NCBI GenBank assembly: GCA_038146925.1
Contig: JAYQSP010000004.1
Span: forward strand, 1 to 64,000
DNA: 64,000 nt
DNA from: UBA830 sp038146925
GTDB lineage: Bacteria; Pseudomonadota; Alphaproteobacteria; MPNO01; UBA830
Direction: 5' to 3'
Shown piece by piece: positions 1-8,111 of this stretch. The translations under genes and the position numbers were made by a program. The notes under the pieces are model-generated. The model saw only the letters and a program-made list of their open reading frames with translations. It searched no databases and was not told the origin of the DNA. The number at the start of each line of letters is the position of its first letter. Positions within the stretch are counted from its first letter, which is position 1.

Positions 1-2
1 CC

Positions 3-593
3 TCTTATCAAAACAGGAAAACTTTCATCAAAACTGTTGAATCAATAGCAAAAGTTATCAATATTCCCTTAACTGTAGGAGGGGGCGTCTCAGCCCTATC
101 AGATATTACAAATCTACTTAATGCGGGCGCAGATAAAGTTTCTATTAACTCGGCGGCGGTAAAAAATCCTAACTTAGTTAAAAAAGCATCGTTGGTTCAT
201 GGTTCTCAATGCATTGTTGTAGCTATTGATGCGAAGAGATTTCAAGGAAATTTTAGAGTGGTGATTAAGGGAGGAAGAGAACTAACACCTAAAAAACTTG
301 TTGATTGGGCATTATATGTACAAAAAATTGGTGCAGGTGAAATATTGCTTACATCGATGGATACAGATGGTGTTCAAAAAGGGTTTGATGCAGAAATGTT
401 AAAATCAATTACATCCAAGCTTACCATTCCTGTGATTGCCAGTGGCGGTGTAGGAGAATTAGAACATTTTTATAGAGGTCATCAAACTAGATCCACAGGT
501 TTGTTGGCAGCTAGTGTTTTTCACTCTGGTAAATTTACTATTAAAAAAGTTAAGACATTTTTAGATAAGAAAGGGGTTCCTGTCAGATTATGA
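3..593 (+). CDS. hisF: Imidazole glycerol phosphate synthase subunit HisF (5' end missing)
   Basis: HisF is the cyclase subunit of the HisFH complex in histidine biosynthesis, a TIM barrel that makes imidazole glycerol phosphate and AICAR. The frame is open from base 3, before any start codon, so the N-terminal part lies outside the window. Family landmarks in order are a TVGGGV strand-loop, an SINSAAV segment, GSQCIVVAIDAK, GAGEILLTSMD, and IPVIASGGVG near the phosphate site, with a typical C-terminal LAASVFH. The stop overlaps the start of the next gene by 4 bases (ATGA). Base composition is AT-rich, unlike everything after about 2270. Seen: motifs and open frame. Known: family role. Confidence 0.93.
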   Translation, partial: SYQNRKTFIKTVESIAKVINIPLTVGGGVSALSDITNLLNAGADKVSINSAAVKNPNLVKKASLVHGSQCIVVAIDAKRFQGNFRVVIKGGRELTPKKLVDWALYVQKIGAGEILLTSMDTDGVQKGFDAEMLKSITSKLTIPVIASGGVGELEHFYRGHQTRSTGLLAASVFHSGKFTIKKVKTFLDKKGVPVRL

Positions 594-925
594 GTTATGA
601 TAAAGAAAATATTTTTGCAAAAATTTTAAGAGGTGAAATACCTTGCGATAAAATTTATGAAGATGAATATGTTTTATCTTTTAAAGATATTAGCCCCCAA
701 GCTAAAACGCATGTCTTAATTATTCCTAAAGATCCGTACATTGATGTAGCTGATTTTTTACAAAATGCAGACACTCAATATCAAACTAATTTTTGGCAAT
801 CTGTGAATAAAATTATTGATAGTTTAGAATTAAGATCAAAAGGATTTCAAATTAAAACCCATAAGGGAAAAGATGGAGGACAAGAAGTCTTTCATTTCCA
901 TCTACATCTTTTAAGTAATAGTTAG
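590..925 (+). CDS. HIT-family nucleotide hydrolase/transferase
   Basis: A complete 111-residue histidine-triad protein. The N-terminal NIFAKILRGEIP motif and the C-terminal HxHxH triad (H102, H104, H106, in FHFHLHL) are clear, with a GGQ before the triad. HIT proteins hydrolyse nucleotide phosphoramidates or related AMP conjugates in the cytosol; the exact substrate is not predictable. The start overlaps the hisF stop by 4 bases, so the two are co-transcribed. It converges with the lipoprotein gene that ends one base later. Lengths and motifs are normal for the family. Confidence 0.9.
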   Translation: MSYDKENIFAKILRGEIPCDKIYEDEYVLSFKDISPQAKTHVLIIPKDPYIDVADFLQNADTQYQTNFWQSVNKIIDSLELRSKGFQIKTHKGKDGGQEVFHFHLHLLSNS

Positions 926-926
926 T

Positions 927-1491
927 TTATCTTGCTTGAATATAATTAATTATATCAAGGACGCCCTTGATGGATTTGGCATGATCAATGACACGATCTA
1001 TTTCTTTTTGATCATTGGATACACCAAATAAATAAATTATTTGTTTTTGAACTTCAAAGTCATATTTAAATTTTTTAATTTCACTATCAGTTAATATTTT
1101 TGTAAAAAGTTGAGTGCTTATAAATTTATCTTTTGCGATGTCATCAAGACCATAACCCGTGTCTATAGAAATTTCATTTAGCACTTCAACAACACCTTCT
1201 TGTTGCCATGCCAATCGGACTGCTTCTAATCTCATATCGCCAAACGGAACTACACCAGTCAATAAAACTTTGCCTAAGTTCAACTTCCACATCAATTTTA
1301 GTAAAGAGTGTGGCATCATATGAAAAATATTTTTCCTTTATGCCAAGCTTTATTGTTGCATCATCCCAGCTTTCACGCAATGTTTTGTCATCTTGTTGTT
1401 GTCCAACTGCAGTTTTTGCGCCAGTTGTAACAAGCGTTTGACCACAACCTATGATGAAAAAAGATAAAAGAAGAATAACTAATTTATTCAT
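927..1491 (-). pseudogene. BON-type lipoprotein gene split by a frameshift
   Basis: Two overlapping minus-strand frames together make one protein. The upstream frame (from ATG at 1491) starts with a lipoprotein signal ending in FFIIGCG, followed by a segment ending near TKIDVEVEL. The downstream frame (to 927) resumes with NLGKVLLTGVVP and continues to a complete C-terminus with a second BON-like repeat. LGKVLLTG is the usual beta-strand of BON domains, which are membrane-associated modules of envelope proteins. Moving between frames needs a skip of one base at about 1268-1280, so one extra base is present. This may be a sequencing error or a true mutation. The start overlaps the rsmI stop by 8 bases. 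Confidence 0.7.
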
Positions 1492-2263
1492 TATTTAAAT
1501 TGATTGCCATTTCATAAAATTTATTTCTAGATATTTTATACTTAGTTTTGACAACTTGATAAGCTTTTTTAACACCCATCTCAGATACAATCTGTGAGAT
1601 ATATTCTAATGACAGTTCTTGTTGCTTTTGGGATGTAGAAATAATATTAACAGCAAGCACGAGCTCTCCTTTGACTGCTTTCAAATCTATTTTTTTATAG
1701 TTCTCATGAGAAAGATAAATTCTTTCTTCGAACATCTTAGTTAATTCTTTTAATATGATAATTTCAAATTTTTCTGCTACTGTCGCTATAGCTTCGATAT
1801 CTTTTTCTAATTGTTGTTTAGTTGTGTAAATCACTAAATTATTATGTAAATGAGCTTCTAGAATAGAAATTTTTTGTGATGTTTTTTTTGGCAAAAAACC
1901 CAAAAAAGAAAAAAATTTTTTATTTAAAAAACCACTTAATTGAATACCACTAATTAGAGCACTTGGCCCAGGTATAGAAAATATTTTTATGTTATTTTGA
2001 TATAAAAAATTAATTAATTGGTTGCCTGGATCGGAAATTAATGGAGAGCCAGAGTCAGAAATTAAACTGATAATTTTTTTTTGTTTTAGGTTTTGTAATA
2101 TTTCATCTTTTTTCCTATCAAAATCATGATCAGTATATTTATGATATTTAGCTTCAATTGAATATTTTTTAAAAAGTTTGCTACTATTTTTTGTATTCTC
2201 ACAAAAAATAATATCCGAATTTTTTAAAACATTTAATGCTCTTATTGTGATATCATCTAAATT
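1484..2263 (-). CDS. rsmI: 16S rRNA (cytidine1402-2'-O)-methyltransferase RsmI (N-terminus missing)
   Basis: RsmI 2'-O-methylates C1402 of 16S rRNA using SAM. Reading from 2263 downwards the frame gives NLDDITIRAL, then SDSGSPLISDPG, IPGPSALISG, LGFLPKK, and a C-terminal domain ending at 1484, all in the family order. The family normally begins with a short TPIGNL segment; here the residues before NLDD do not fit (FQP, then a stop). The gene is therefore cut at the contig junction, only a few residues after its normal start. AT-rich codon use matches hisF, not the genes to the right. Its stop overlaps the start of the lipoprotein gene. Confidence 0.88.
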   Translation of the reverse strand, partial: NLDDITIRALNVLKNSDIIFCENTKNSSKLFKKYSIEAKYHKYTDHDFDRKKDEILQNLKQKKIISLISDSGSPLISDPGNQLINFLYQNNIKIFSIPGPSALISGIQLSGFLNKKFFSFLGFLPKKTSQKISILEAHLHNNLVIYTTKQQLEKDIEAIATVAEKFEIIILKELTKMFEERIYLSHENYKKIDLKAVKGELVLAVNIISTSQKQQELSLEYISQIVSEMGVKKAYQVVKTKYKISRNKFYEMAINLNNE

Positions 2264-2270
2264 TGGTTGA
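2261..2270. other. Composition break / probable chimeric contig junction
   Basis: To the left the sequence is strongly AT-rich with long A and T runs; to the right it becomes GC-rich within about 20 bases and stays so for more than 61 kb. The break interrupts rsmI on the left. On the right it interrupts a minus-strand frame whose start overlaps the aminotransferase stop. Both truncations meet within a few bases, with only a short possible overlap such as CAAATT. No inverted repeats, att-like repeats, tRNA or transposase gene are visible. Inference: an assembly join of two organisms rather than an integration site. Confidence 0.8.
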
Positions 2271-2367
2271 AAGTGTCATCGGTCGACAGACCCTTGGCGG
2301 CGGTGGCGGTCCACCCCGCGCTACGGCCTTTCCAGTGATCGCGGCCGACCTGATCGGTATCCTGCAT
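2264..2367 (-). pseudogene. 5' fragment of a gene downstream of the aminotransferase
   Basis: An ATG at 2367-2365 overlaps the aminotransferase stop (TGATG), and the frame runs for about 34 codons to the junction. It begins MQDTDQVGRDHWKGR, continues with a GWTATAAKG segment, and ends in TDDTFNQ before entering the AT-rich sequence, where it hits TAG. Composition and tight coupling suggest a real second gene of the operon cut by the junction. The pattern loosely recalls the N-terminus of class I SAM-dependent methyltransferases, but too little is present to name it. Confidence 0.45.
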
Positions 2368-3224
2368 CAGGTTTTCCTGCCGCCTTCGCGTTTTGCGAAA
2401 TCGAAATAAAGTTCCCTGGCACGGGTCGCGACCGGGCCGATCTGGTAATCCACGTCGCCGACCTGCACCACCGGCTGGATCTTGGAATAATTGCCGGTCA
2501 GGAAAACCTCGTCGGCTGAATACACGTCGTCCAGCGTCAACGTCAGTTCCCGGATTTCGTGACCGTCTTCCGCCAGTAGCTCCATCATCCGCCGGCGCGT
2601 CAGCCCGGACAGGAAAGAGCCGTTCGGTGCGGGCGTCTGCACGATGTCATCGCGGACGATGAACAGGTTGTTGGTGGCGAATTCCGCGACGTTGCCCATT
2701 GCATCCAGTACCACCGCCGTGCCGTAGCCTTTCTCCCGCGCTTCCGCCAGGGCGCGGCCGACATTAGGATACAGGCACGATGCTTTCGCGTTGGTCGGGG
2801 CGGCTTCCGGCGTGGGGCGCCGGTAAGACGACACCATGGTCTTCACCCCGCCCCAGGCCGGCATCGGCGCTTCGAACACGGTCAGGATGAATTGTGTGGA
2901 GTCCGTGTCGGGCGCGACGAAGCCGTCCTCGAAATACATCATCGGGCGAATGTACAACTCGGCGTCTTCCGGGAACTTCTCGATCCCTTCCCAGGCCAGC
3001 GCGATCATCTCGTCCGCCGTGACCGGGCACGTCATGTGGAACGCCTTGCCGGACTCGATCAGCCGCGCGCAGTGCCGGTCCAGATCCGGCGCGAGGCGCT
3101 GGAACGAGCGGGCCCCGTCGAATACCGACGATGCCATCCACCAGGCATGACTCATCGGCCCCAGCATGGGCTGGTTGCCTTCGACCCAGTCGCCGTCTTT
3201 CCAGGTGAAGGATCTGCGCTCCAT
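2367..3224 (-). CDS. Class IV aminotransferase, branched-chain amino acid type
   Basis: A 285-residue fold-type IV PLP enzyme. Branched-chain aminotransferases interconvert valine, leucine and isoleucine with their 2-oxo acids, with glutamate as partner. Visible features are the N-terminal SSVFDGARSF strand, LYIRPMMY, the lysine region TNAKASCLYPN (candidate Schiff-base lysine), the glutamate-containing GNVAEFATNNLF and the SGLTRRRMMELL helix. D-amino-acid aminotransferase and aminodeoxychorismate lyase share the fold, but length and motifs fit IlvE best. The start overlaps the sufE stop by one base (TGATG), and the stop overlaps the next frame the same way, so the three lie in one operon. 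Confidence 0.82.
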   Translation of the reverse strand: MERRSFTWKDGDWVEGNQPMLGPMSHAWWMASSVFDGARSFQRLAPDLDRHCARLIESGKAFHMTCPVTADEMIALAWEGIEKFPEDAELYIRPMMYFEDGFVAPDTDSTQFILTVFEAPMPAWGGVKTMVSSYRRPTPEAAPTNAKASCLYPNVGRALAEAREKGYGTAVVLDAMGNVAEFATNNLFIVRDDIVQTPAPNGSFLSGLTRRRMMELLAEDGHEIRELTLTLDDVYSADEVFLTGNYSKIQPVVQVGDVDYQIGPVATRARELYFDFAKREGGRKT

Positions 3225-3688
3225 CAGGCGAGCGCTTCGGGTTCGATGGTTTCCGCCGCCTGTTCGTCGCGGAACGCTCTCGCATAGGCATGGATGCGGG
3301 TGACCATGGCATGCAGCCCGTTGGCCCGGCTGCCGCTGAGATGCGAGCCGAGCTCCAGCACCTCGAAGAATTCCGGCGGGGTGCGAATGATTTCCTCCGG
3401 CGTACGGTCGGAATAGACTCGCAGCAGCATGGCGATCAGCCCGCGCACGATCATCGCATCAGAGTCTGCGTCGAAATGAATACGACCCTTTGCCCGCCGG
3501 GCATGGAACCACACCTGTGACTGACAACCCGGTACTTTATGAGCGTCGTCCTTCCTGTCGTCCGGCAGGCCGTCGAGCGCCTTGCCCATCTCGATGATGT
3601 ATTCGTAGCGCTGCATCCAGTCGTCGAAAAACGCGAACTCGTCGACGATTTCCTGCGTGGTCTTATCGATTTCGGAAAGATCGGTCAT
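3224..3688 (-). CDS. sufE: SufE-family sulfur acceptor for Fe-S cluster assembly
   Basis: A 154-residue SufE-like protein. SufE accepts persulfide sulfur from the cysteine desulfurase SufS and passes it to the SufBCD scaffold in the cytosol. The key cysteine is C55 in the conserved VPGCQSQVW loop, preceded by an FDDWMQRYEYII helix and a short DDAHK segment typical of the family. The C-terminal half holds a LGSHLSGSRANGLHAMV helix, also typical. It is co-transcribed with the aminotransferase (one-base overlap). The rest of the suf genes are not nearby, which is common for a stand-alone sufE in alphaproteobacteria. Confidence 0.9.
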   Translation of the reverse strand: MTDLSEIDKTTQEIVDEFAFFDDWMQRYEYIIEMGKALDGLPDDRKDDAHKVPGCQSQVWFHARRAKGRIHFDADSDAMIVRGLIAMLLRVYSDRTPEEIIRTPPEFFEVLELGSHLSGSRANGLHAMVTRIHAYARAFRDEQAAETIEPEALA

Positions 3689-3791
3689 GGGGTCGATATA
3701 ATCGTGTTTTCATGCCCGATCAATGTGTGCCGATTTTCCGCCGACCGCGATTCGCGATAGTTTAGACGCTGTCCATTTCGAGAGGTTCTCC

Positions 3792-4865
3792 TTGCCCGAT
3801 ATCCATTCTCTTCTGCTGCCTGCACTTCGTCTGCTTCCGTCGGAAGCGGCCCATAACGTTACGATCCGCGCGCTGGCAATGGGGCTGGGACCGACGGACC
3901 GGACGCCCGACGATCCCGTGCTGGCGACCGAGGTGTGGGGGCTCAGGTTTCGAAATCCGGTGGGTCTGTCTGCCGGGTTCGACAAGGGCGCGCAGGTGCC
4001 GGATGCGATGATGCGGGCCGGTTTCGGTTTTGCAGAGGCGGGCACGGTGACGCCGCTTCCACAGCCCGGTAACCCGAAACCCCGTATGTTCCGCCTGTCG
4101 GAGGACAAGGCGGCGATCAATCGACTGGGGTTTAACGGCCAGGGACTGGGCCCCTATGTGAAACGCATCTCACGGCGCGGACCGGGGCTCGGTCCCTTCG
4201 GTGCGAATGTCGGCAAGAACAAGGTGACGGAAGACGGCGCCGCCGACTACGAGATCGGGATCGAGGCGGTTGCGCCCCATGCCGACTATCTGGTGTGCAA
4301 TATCTCGTCGCCCAATACACCCGGTCTGCGGGCGATGCAGGGCCGCGCCATCATGGCGGACATGATAGACCGGGTTCTGCAAGCCAGGGCGCGGGCCTTG
4401 CCGGAAAAGGACAAACAGCCGCCCATGATCATTAAGATTGCCCCCGATCTCGACGATGCCGAGCGCGCCGATATCGCGGCCGTGATCCTGGAATCAGGCG
4501 TCGACGGCATGACAGTGGCGAACACCACGGTGCTGCGTCCGTCGCACATGACGGACCCCCAGACGAACGAGGCCGGCGGTCTCAGCGGTGCGCCGTTGTT
4601 TGCCATCGCCCTGGAAATCGTCGGCGATATGTACAGGCGCACCGGGGGCAAGGTGCCGATCATCGGCTGCGGTGGCATCGCCTGCGGCGAAGACGCGTAT
4701 AAAATGATCCGTGCGGGGGCGTCGCTGGTGCAGTTGTACACGGCGTTGGTGTTCCACGGACCGGCGCTTATTCCGAGAATAAAACGCGATCTCGCCGGTT
4801 TGCTGATAAAGGACGGATTCGCATCGGTCTCGGAGGCGGTGGGCGCCGATCACAAGGACGGCTGA
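3792..4865 (+). CDS. pyrD: Dihydroorotate dehydrogenase (quinone), class 2
   Basis: PyrD oxidises dihydroorotate to orotate and passes electrons through FMN to membrane quinone, in pyrimidine biosynthesis. I chose TTG at 3792 because a GAGAGG-like ribosome site lies just upstream and the protein then begins with the LLLPALRLLPSEAAH membrane-association helix and has 357 residues, the usual class 2 length; an in-frame ATG at 3723 would add 23 atypical residues. Motifs: NPVGLSAGFDKG (about 56-66), GTVTPLPQPGNPKPR, INRLGFNGQG, GANVGKNK, and NISSPNTPGLR (170-180) holding the catalytic serine. A C-terminal IIGCGGI phosphate loop is present. It is divergent from sufE. Confidence 0.93.
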   Translation: MPDIHSLLLPALRLLPSEAAHNVTIRALAMGLGPTDRTPDDPVLATEVWGLRFRNPVGLSAGFDKGAQVPDAMMRAGFGFAEAGTVTPLPQPGNPKPRMFRLSEDKAAINRLGFNGQGLGPYVKRISRRGPGLGPFGANVGKNKVTEDGAADYEIGIEAVAPHADYLVCNISSPNTPGLRAMQGRAIMADMIDRVLQARARALPEKDKQPPMIIKIAPDLDDAERADIAAVILESGVDGMTVANTTVLRPSHMTDPQTNEAGGLSGAPLFAIALEIVGDMYRRTGGKVPIIGCGGIACGEDAYKMIRAGASLVQLYTALVFHGPALIPRIKRDLAGLLIKDGFASVSEAVGADHKDG

Positions 4866-4949
4866 TTTAACGCCTTGGCAACCGGTTCTTAACTCAAAAT
4901 CAACCGGTTAACGTCACATTAGCCATACACGCAACTTCAAGCGGCCGGC

Positions 4950-5919
4950 ATGTCCTTTCTACGTCATATTCTGATAGCCCTCGGTTATTCTGCTATTGAG
5001 GGCGCGGTCGCGCTGGTCCTTCCACGCACCGTTCCCGGCATCGATGCCGGCATGGCCGTCATGCTGGGGGCTGTCGTATTGATCGGCTCCGCTCTGCTGC
5101 ACGAGGTGTTCGCCCGACAGGAGGAAGAAGGAAAACTCGTCGAGGAAGTCCAGGATCTCCGTGCCGGTCACGGCCAGGTCATGGGCGAACTGACCCGTGC
5201 GCGCGAGGAGGTCGGCAATATCTACAAGGCCATCGAATCGATGACCGGCAAGGGCGGCCGCGGCAAGGAGCTCGAAGAAGACGTCGGTAAGGTCATGGCA
5301 GAGGTAAAGATGCTGCAGGGGCTGGTCGAACAGCTGACCAGCGCATCCGACGACTCGCCGCCCGACGAGGTGACCACGCTGGAACGCATCGCGACGGAAG
5401 GCGAAAGCACCGATGTGGCGCCGGCAGCGCCGGAACTGGACGACGCGACCATTGTGCATCTGGTGCGCGACGGCATTGCCAAGGACCGGGTCGATCTGGT
5501 GCGGCAGCCGGTCGTCAGCCTGCCGCGGCGCAAACGCAAGTTTTACGAAGCCTTTACCCGCATCCGCGATGATCGCCAAACAGGATGACGAAATCCGTCA
5601 CAAGCTGAGCCGTCTCGCCGCGCTCGGCTTCCGGTTTTCGCTCGATCAGGTGTCCAGCCTTAATCTGGATTACGGCGCTTTGGCCGAACAGCATTTCAAG
5701 TTCATCAAGATCGACGCCGAAACCATGCTGCGCGAACTTCCGCGCCCGACGACCGACATCGACCTGCAAGATTTCAGGAAGGTGCTGGAACGCCAAGGCA
5801 TCGGCCTGGTCGTCGAGAAAATCGAAACCGAGGACGTGTTGCTGGATATCCTCGATTTCCATGTCGACTTCGGGCAGGGCTACCTGTTCGGCGCACCAAA
5901 GACGCTGACCGCACGCTGA
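4950..5919 (+). pseudogene. EAL-domain protein gene with internal deletion and frameshift
   Basis: The first frame (4950-5588) encodes two N-terminal hydrophobic segments, a long coiled coil rich in E and K, an acidic linker and the start of an EAL domain (DLVRQPVVSLPRRKRKFYEAF), then runs into RQTG and a stop. The other half of the domain is in a second frame from about 5570 to 5919 (LGFRFSLDQV, FIKIDAETML, VVEKIET, DFGQGYLFGAP). In intact homologues roughly 80-90 residues separate these parts, including the Asn and Glu metal ligands; they are missing here. The product cannot be an active c-di-GMP phosphodiesterase. It may be a true deletion or an assembly collapse. Confidence 0.75.
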
Positions 5920-5923
5920 ATTT

Positions 5924-6535
5924 CTAGCGCGATCTTCCGATGTAATAGCGCATCAGCGCCACGGCCTCGTCGGTGTCCCACTCGGCGAGGCCCGTGAGAC
6001 GGCCCAATTCCGTTCCGTCGCGGCCGATCAGCAGCGTGGTCGGCAGACCGCGCGCTTTGGTCGCAAACATCATCTGTGATTTGACGTCGTGATAGAGCGG
6101 CAGGTCTTGCAGGTTCAGCTTGTCGCGGAAGGGGCCGATTTTTTCCCAGCCCTTGCGATCTTCCGACAGGGCTATGACCGAAAAATCTGGGCCTTTCAGT
6201 TTGTTATGCAGGCGTTCCAGCGATGGCATTTCGCGCACGCAGGGGCCGCACCAGGTGGCCCAGAAATTGACCAGCACCACGCGTCCGCGAAAATTCCTGA
6301 GCGTCAGTTCGGTGCCGCTTTCATCGGTGAAAGTGGTTTCAGGCGCCGGAGCGGGATTGGGGGACGGTTCGAATTTCTCCATCCATCCGGTCCGCGGCGG
6401 GCCGGAATCGCCGTTGTCTCGTGCGTATGTGCTTGAATCCGCGCCAATAATGGCCATTATCGCGACGCAGGCGGCGATACCGGCACTGACCGCGCCGTTT
6501 TTTTTAATTCCGGATTTGAAGCCGAACTGAATCAT
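5924..6535 (-). CDS. TlpA-family thioredoxin-like protein, envelope-located
   Basis: A 203-residue protein: an N-terminal signal/anchor (about residues 13-32, rich in A, I and V), a proline-rich linker, then a thioredoxin fold of the TlpA/ResA type with the redox site WATWCGPCVREMP and the cis-proline loop GLPTTLLIG. Such proteins reduce or form disulfides in the periplasm, often for cytochrome maturation; the partner here is unknown. The chosen ATG (6535-6533) overlaps the argH start codon on the other strand by 2 bases; a longer in-frame start at 6664 would lie inside argH and adds unlikely sequence. It converges with the EAL pseudogene. Confidence 0.85.
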   Translation of the reverse strand: MIQFGFKSGIKKNGAVSAGIAACVAIMAIIGADSSTYARDNGDSGPPRTGWMEKFEPSPNPAPAPETTFTDESGTELTLRNFRGRVVLVNFWATWCGPCVREMPSLERLHNKLKGPDFSVIALSEDRKGWEKIGPFRDKLNLQDLPLYHDVKSQMMFATKARGLPTTLLIGRDGTELGRLTGLAEWDTDEAVALMRYYIGRSR

Positions 6536-7961
6536 GAGCGATAAAACTACCCTCGACAGTGCGCAACGCGCAGATGGCGGGTCCAACCGGATGTGGGGTG
6601 GACGGTTCGCCGCCGCGCCGGATGCGCTTATGGAAAGAATTAATGCCTCCATCGGCTTTGACAAGGCGCTTTATGCGCAGGACATAGCCGGATCGGTCGC
6701 CCATGCGCGGATGCTGGGCGACGCCGGGATCCTGTCCGGCGAAGACGTAAGCGCGATCTGCGCGGGGCTGGAGGGCGTCCGGGGCGAAATCGAGGCCGGA
6801 ACTTTCGATTTCCGCGCCGATCTCGAAGATATCCACATGAATGTCGAGGCGCGGCTGACCGACATGATCGGCGACGCCGCCGGCCGGCTGCACACGGCGC
6901 GGTCGCGCAACGACCAGGTGGCGACCGATTTCCGCCTCTGGGTGCGCGACGCCGTGGATGCGGCGGACGATGCGCTGAAGGCGCTGCAAACGGCGCTGAT
7001 CGACCAGGCCGATGCCCATGCCGACTGGGTGATGCCGGGCTTCACCCATCTGCAGGCGGCGCAGCCGGTGACGGTCGGCCATCATCTGCTGGCCTATGTC
7101 GAGATGTTCGGTCGCGACCGGGGGCGGTTCGCCGATGCACGGGCGCGCCTGAACGAAAGCCCGCTCGGCGCCGGCGCGCTGGCCGGCACGTCCTTTCCGA
7201 TCGACCGGCACGCAACGGCGCAGGCGCTCGGCTTCGACCGGCCGACCGCGAACTCGCTGGATTCGGTGTCCGACCGGGATTTCGTGCTGGAATACCTGGC
7301 AGCGGCGGCGATTTGCGCCGGACATTTGTCCAGGCTGGGCGAGGAGCTGGTGATCTGGTCGTCCGCGCAGTTCCGGTTCGCGCGGCTGTCGGATACGTTT
7401 TCCACCGGCTCGTCGATGATGCCGCAGAAACGCAACCCGGACGCGGCGGAACTGATCCGTGGCAAGAACGGCCGCATTCTCGGCGCTTTCACCGCCCTGT
7501 CGACCGTGATGAAGGGGCTGCCGCTCGCCTATTCCAAGGATATGCAGGAAGACAAGGAGCCTGTGTTCGATGCGGCTCAGACGCTGATGGTGTGTCTCGC
7601 GGCGGCGGCGGGGATGATGGCGAATGTCGCGTTCGACCGCGATCGTCTGGCTGCCGCGGCGGGCGAGGGGTTCACCACGGCGACCGATCTGGCGGACTGG
7701 CTGGTCCGTGAAGCCGGCGTCCCGTTCCGGGAGTCCCATCACATCACCGGCCGGGTAGTGGCGTTGGCCGAGGATAAGGGCTGCGGCCTCGAAGAACTCG
7801 CGCTGGACGATCTGAGGTCTATAGATGCGCGTATCACCGGCGATGTTTTCGACGTTCTGGGCGTGGACAATTCGGTTCGCAGCCGGACCAGCTATGGCGG
7901 TACCGCGCCGGACAACGTCCGGTCGCAGATCGCCGCCGCGCGGGAGCGCTTCCTGTCATGA
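6534..7961 (+). CDS. argH: Argininosuccinate lyase
   Basis: ArgH cleaves argininosuccinate to arginine and fumarate, the last step of arginine biosynthesis. The 475-residue protein has the N-terminal MWGGRF motif, the HTARSRNDQVATD segment, the TFSPGFTHLQ-like block (MPGFTHLQAAQPV) and the superfamily signature GSSMMPQKRNPD at about 292-303, whose flexible loop carries the catalytic serine. Length and motif order are normal. The stop overlaps the start of the lptM-like gene (ATGA), and lysA follows, so argH-lptM-lysA form an operon seen in many alphaproteobacteria. Confidence 0.96.
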   Translation: MSDKTTLDSAQRADGGSNRMWGGRFAAAPDALMERINASIGFDKALYAQDIAGSVAHARMLGDAGILSGEDVSAICAGLEGVRGEIEAGTFDFRADLEDIHMNVEARLTDMIGDAAGRLHTARSRNDQVATDFRLWVRDAVDAADDALKALQTALIDQADAHADWVMPGFTHLQAAQPVTVGHHLLAYVEMFGRDRGRFADARARLNESPLGAGALAGTSFPIDRHATAQALGFDRPTANSLDSVSDRDFVLEYLAAAAICAGHLSRLGEELVIWSSAQFRFARLSDTFSTGSSMMPQKRNPDAAELIRGKNGRILGAFTALSTVMKGLPLAYSKDMQEDKEPVFDAAQTLMVCLAAAAGMMANVAFDRDRLAAAAGEGFTTATDLADWLVREAGVPFRESHHITGRVVALAEDKGCGLEELALDDLRSIDARITGDVFDVLGVDNSVRSRTSYGGTAPDNVRSQIAAARERFLS

Positions 7962-8098
7962 GCCTGCGCTGGATATTGACGGTTCTGGTGACCTTAACAC
8001 TCGGCCTGTCGGTCGCGGCCTGCGGCAAGAAACCGCGCGACGTGGAATCGCCGCCGGGTTCGCCCAGTTTCCCGACCCAGTATCCGACTTCGCGATAA
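7958..8098 (+). CDS. lptM: Small LptM-like lipoprotein
   Basis: A 46-residue lipoprotein between argH and lysA. It starts MSLRWILTVLV, has a hydrophobic stretch to a lipobox VAAC with the lipidated cysteine at residue 22, then CGKKPRDVESPPGS and a short proline-rich tail. This matches the LptM (YifL) family, an outer-membrane lipoprotein that in E. coli assists disulfide maturation of the LptD translocon. Position between argH and lysA is the usual one. The ATG overlaps the argH stop by 4 bases and lysA begins 13 bases after its stop. Symbol given by family resemblance and context. Confidence 0.75.
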   Translation: MSLRWILTVLVTLTLGLSVAACGKKPRDVESPPGSPSFPTQYPTSR

Positions 8099-8111
8099 GG
8101 CGCTTTTCACG

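Noticed and set aside
1..2270. AT-rich left end as a genomic island or prophage
   Set aside because: It contains only housekeeping genes (hisF, HIT, rsmI) in normal form; no integrase, tRNA or repeats. A chimeric join explains it better.
6504..7742. 412-codon open frame antisense to argH
   Set aside because: Arginine-rich shadow of a clear argH gene.
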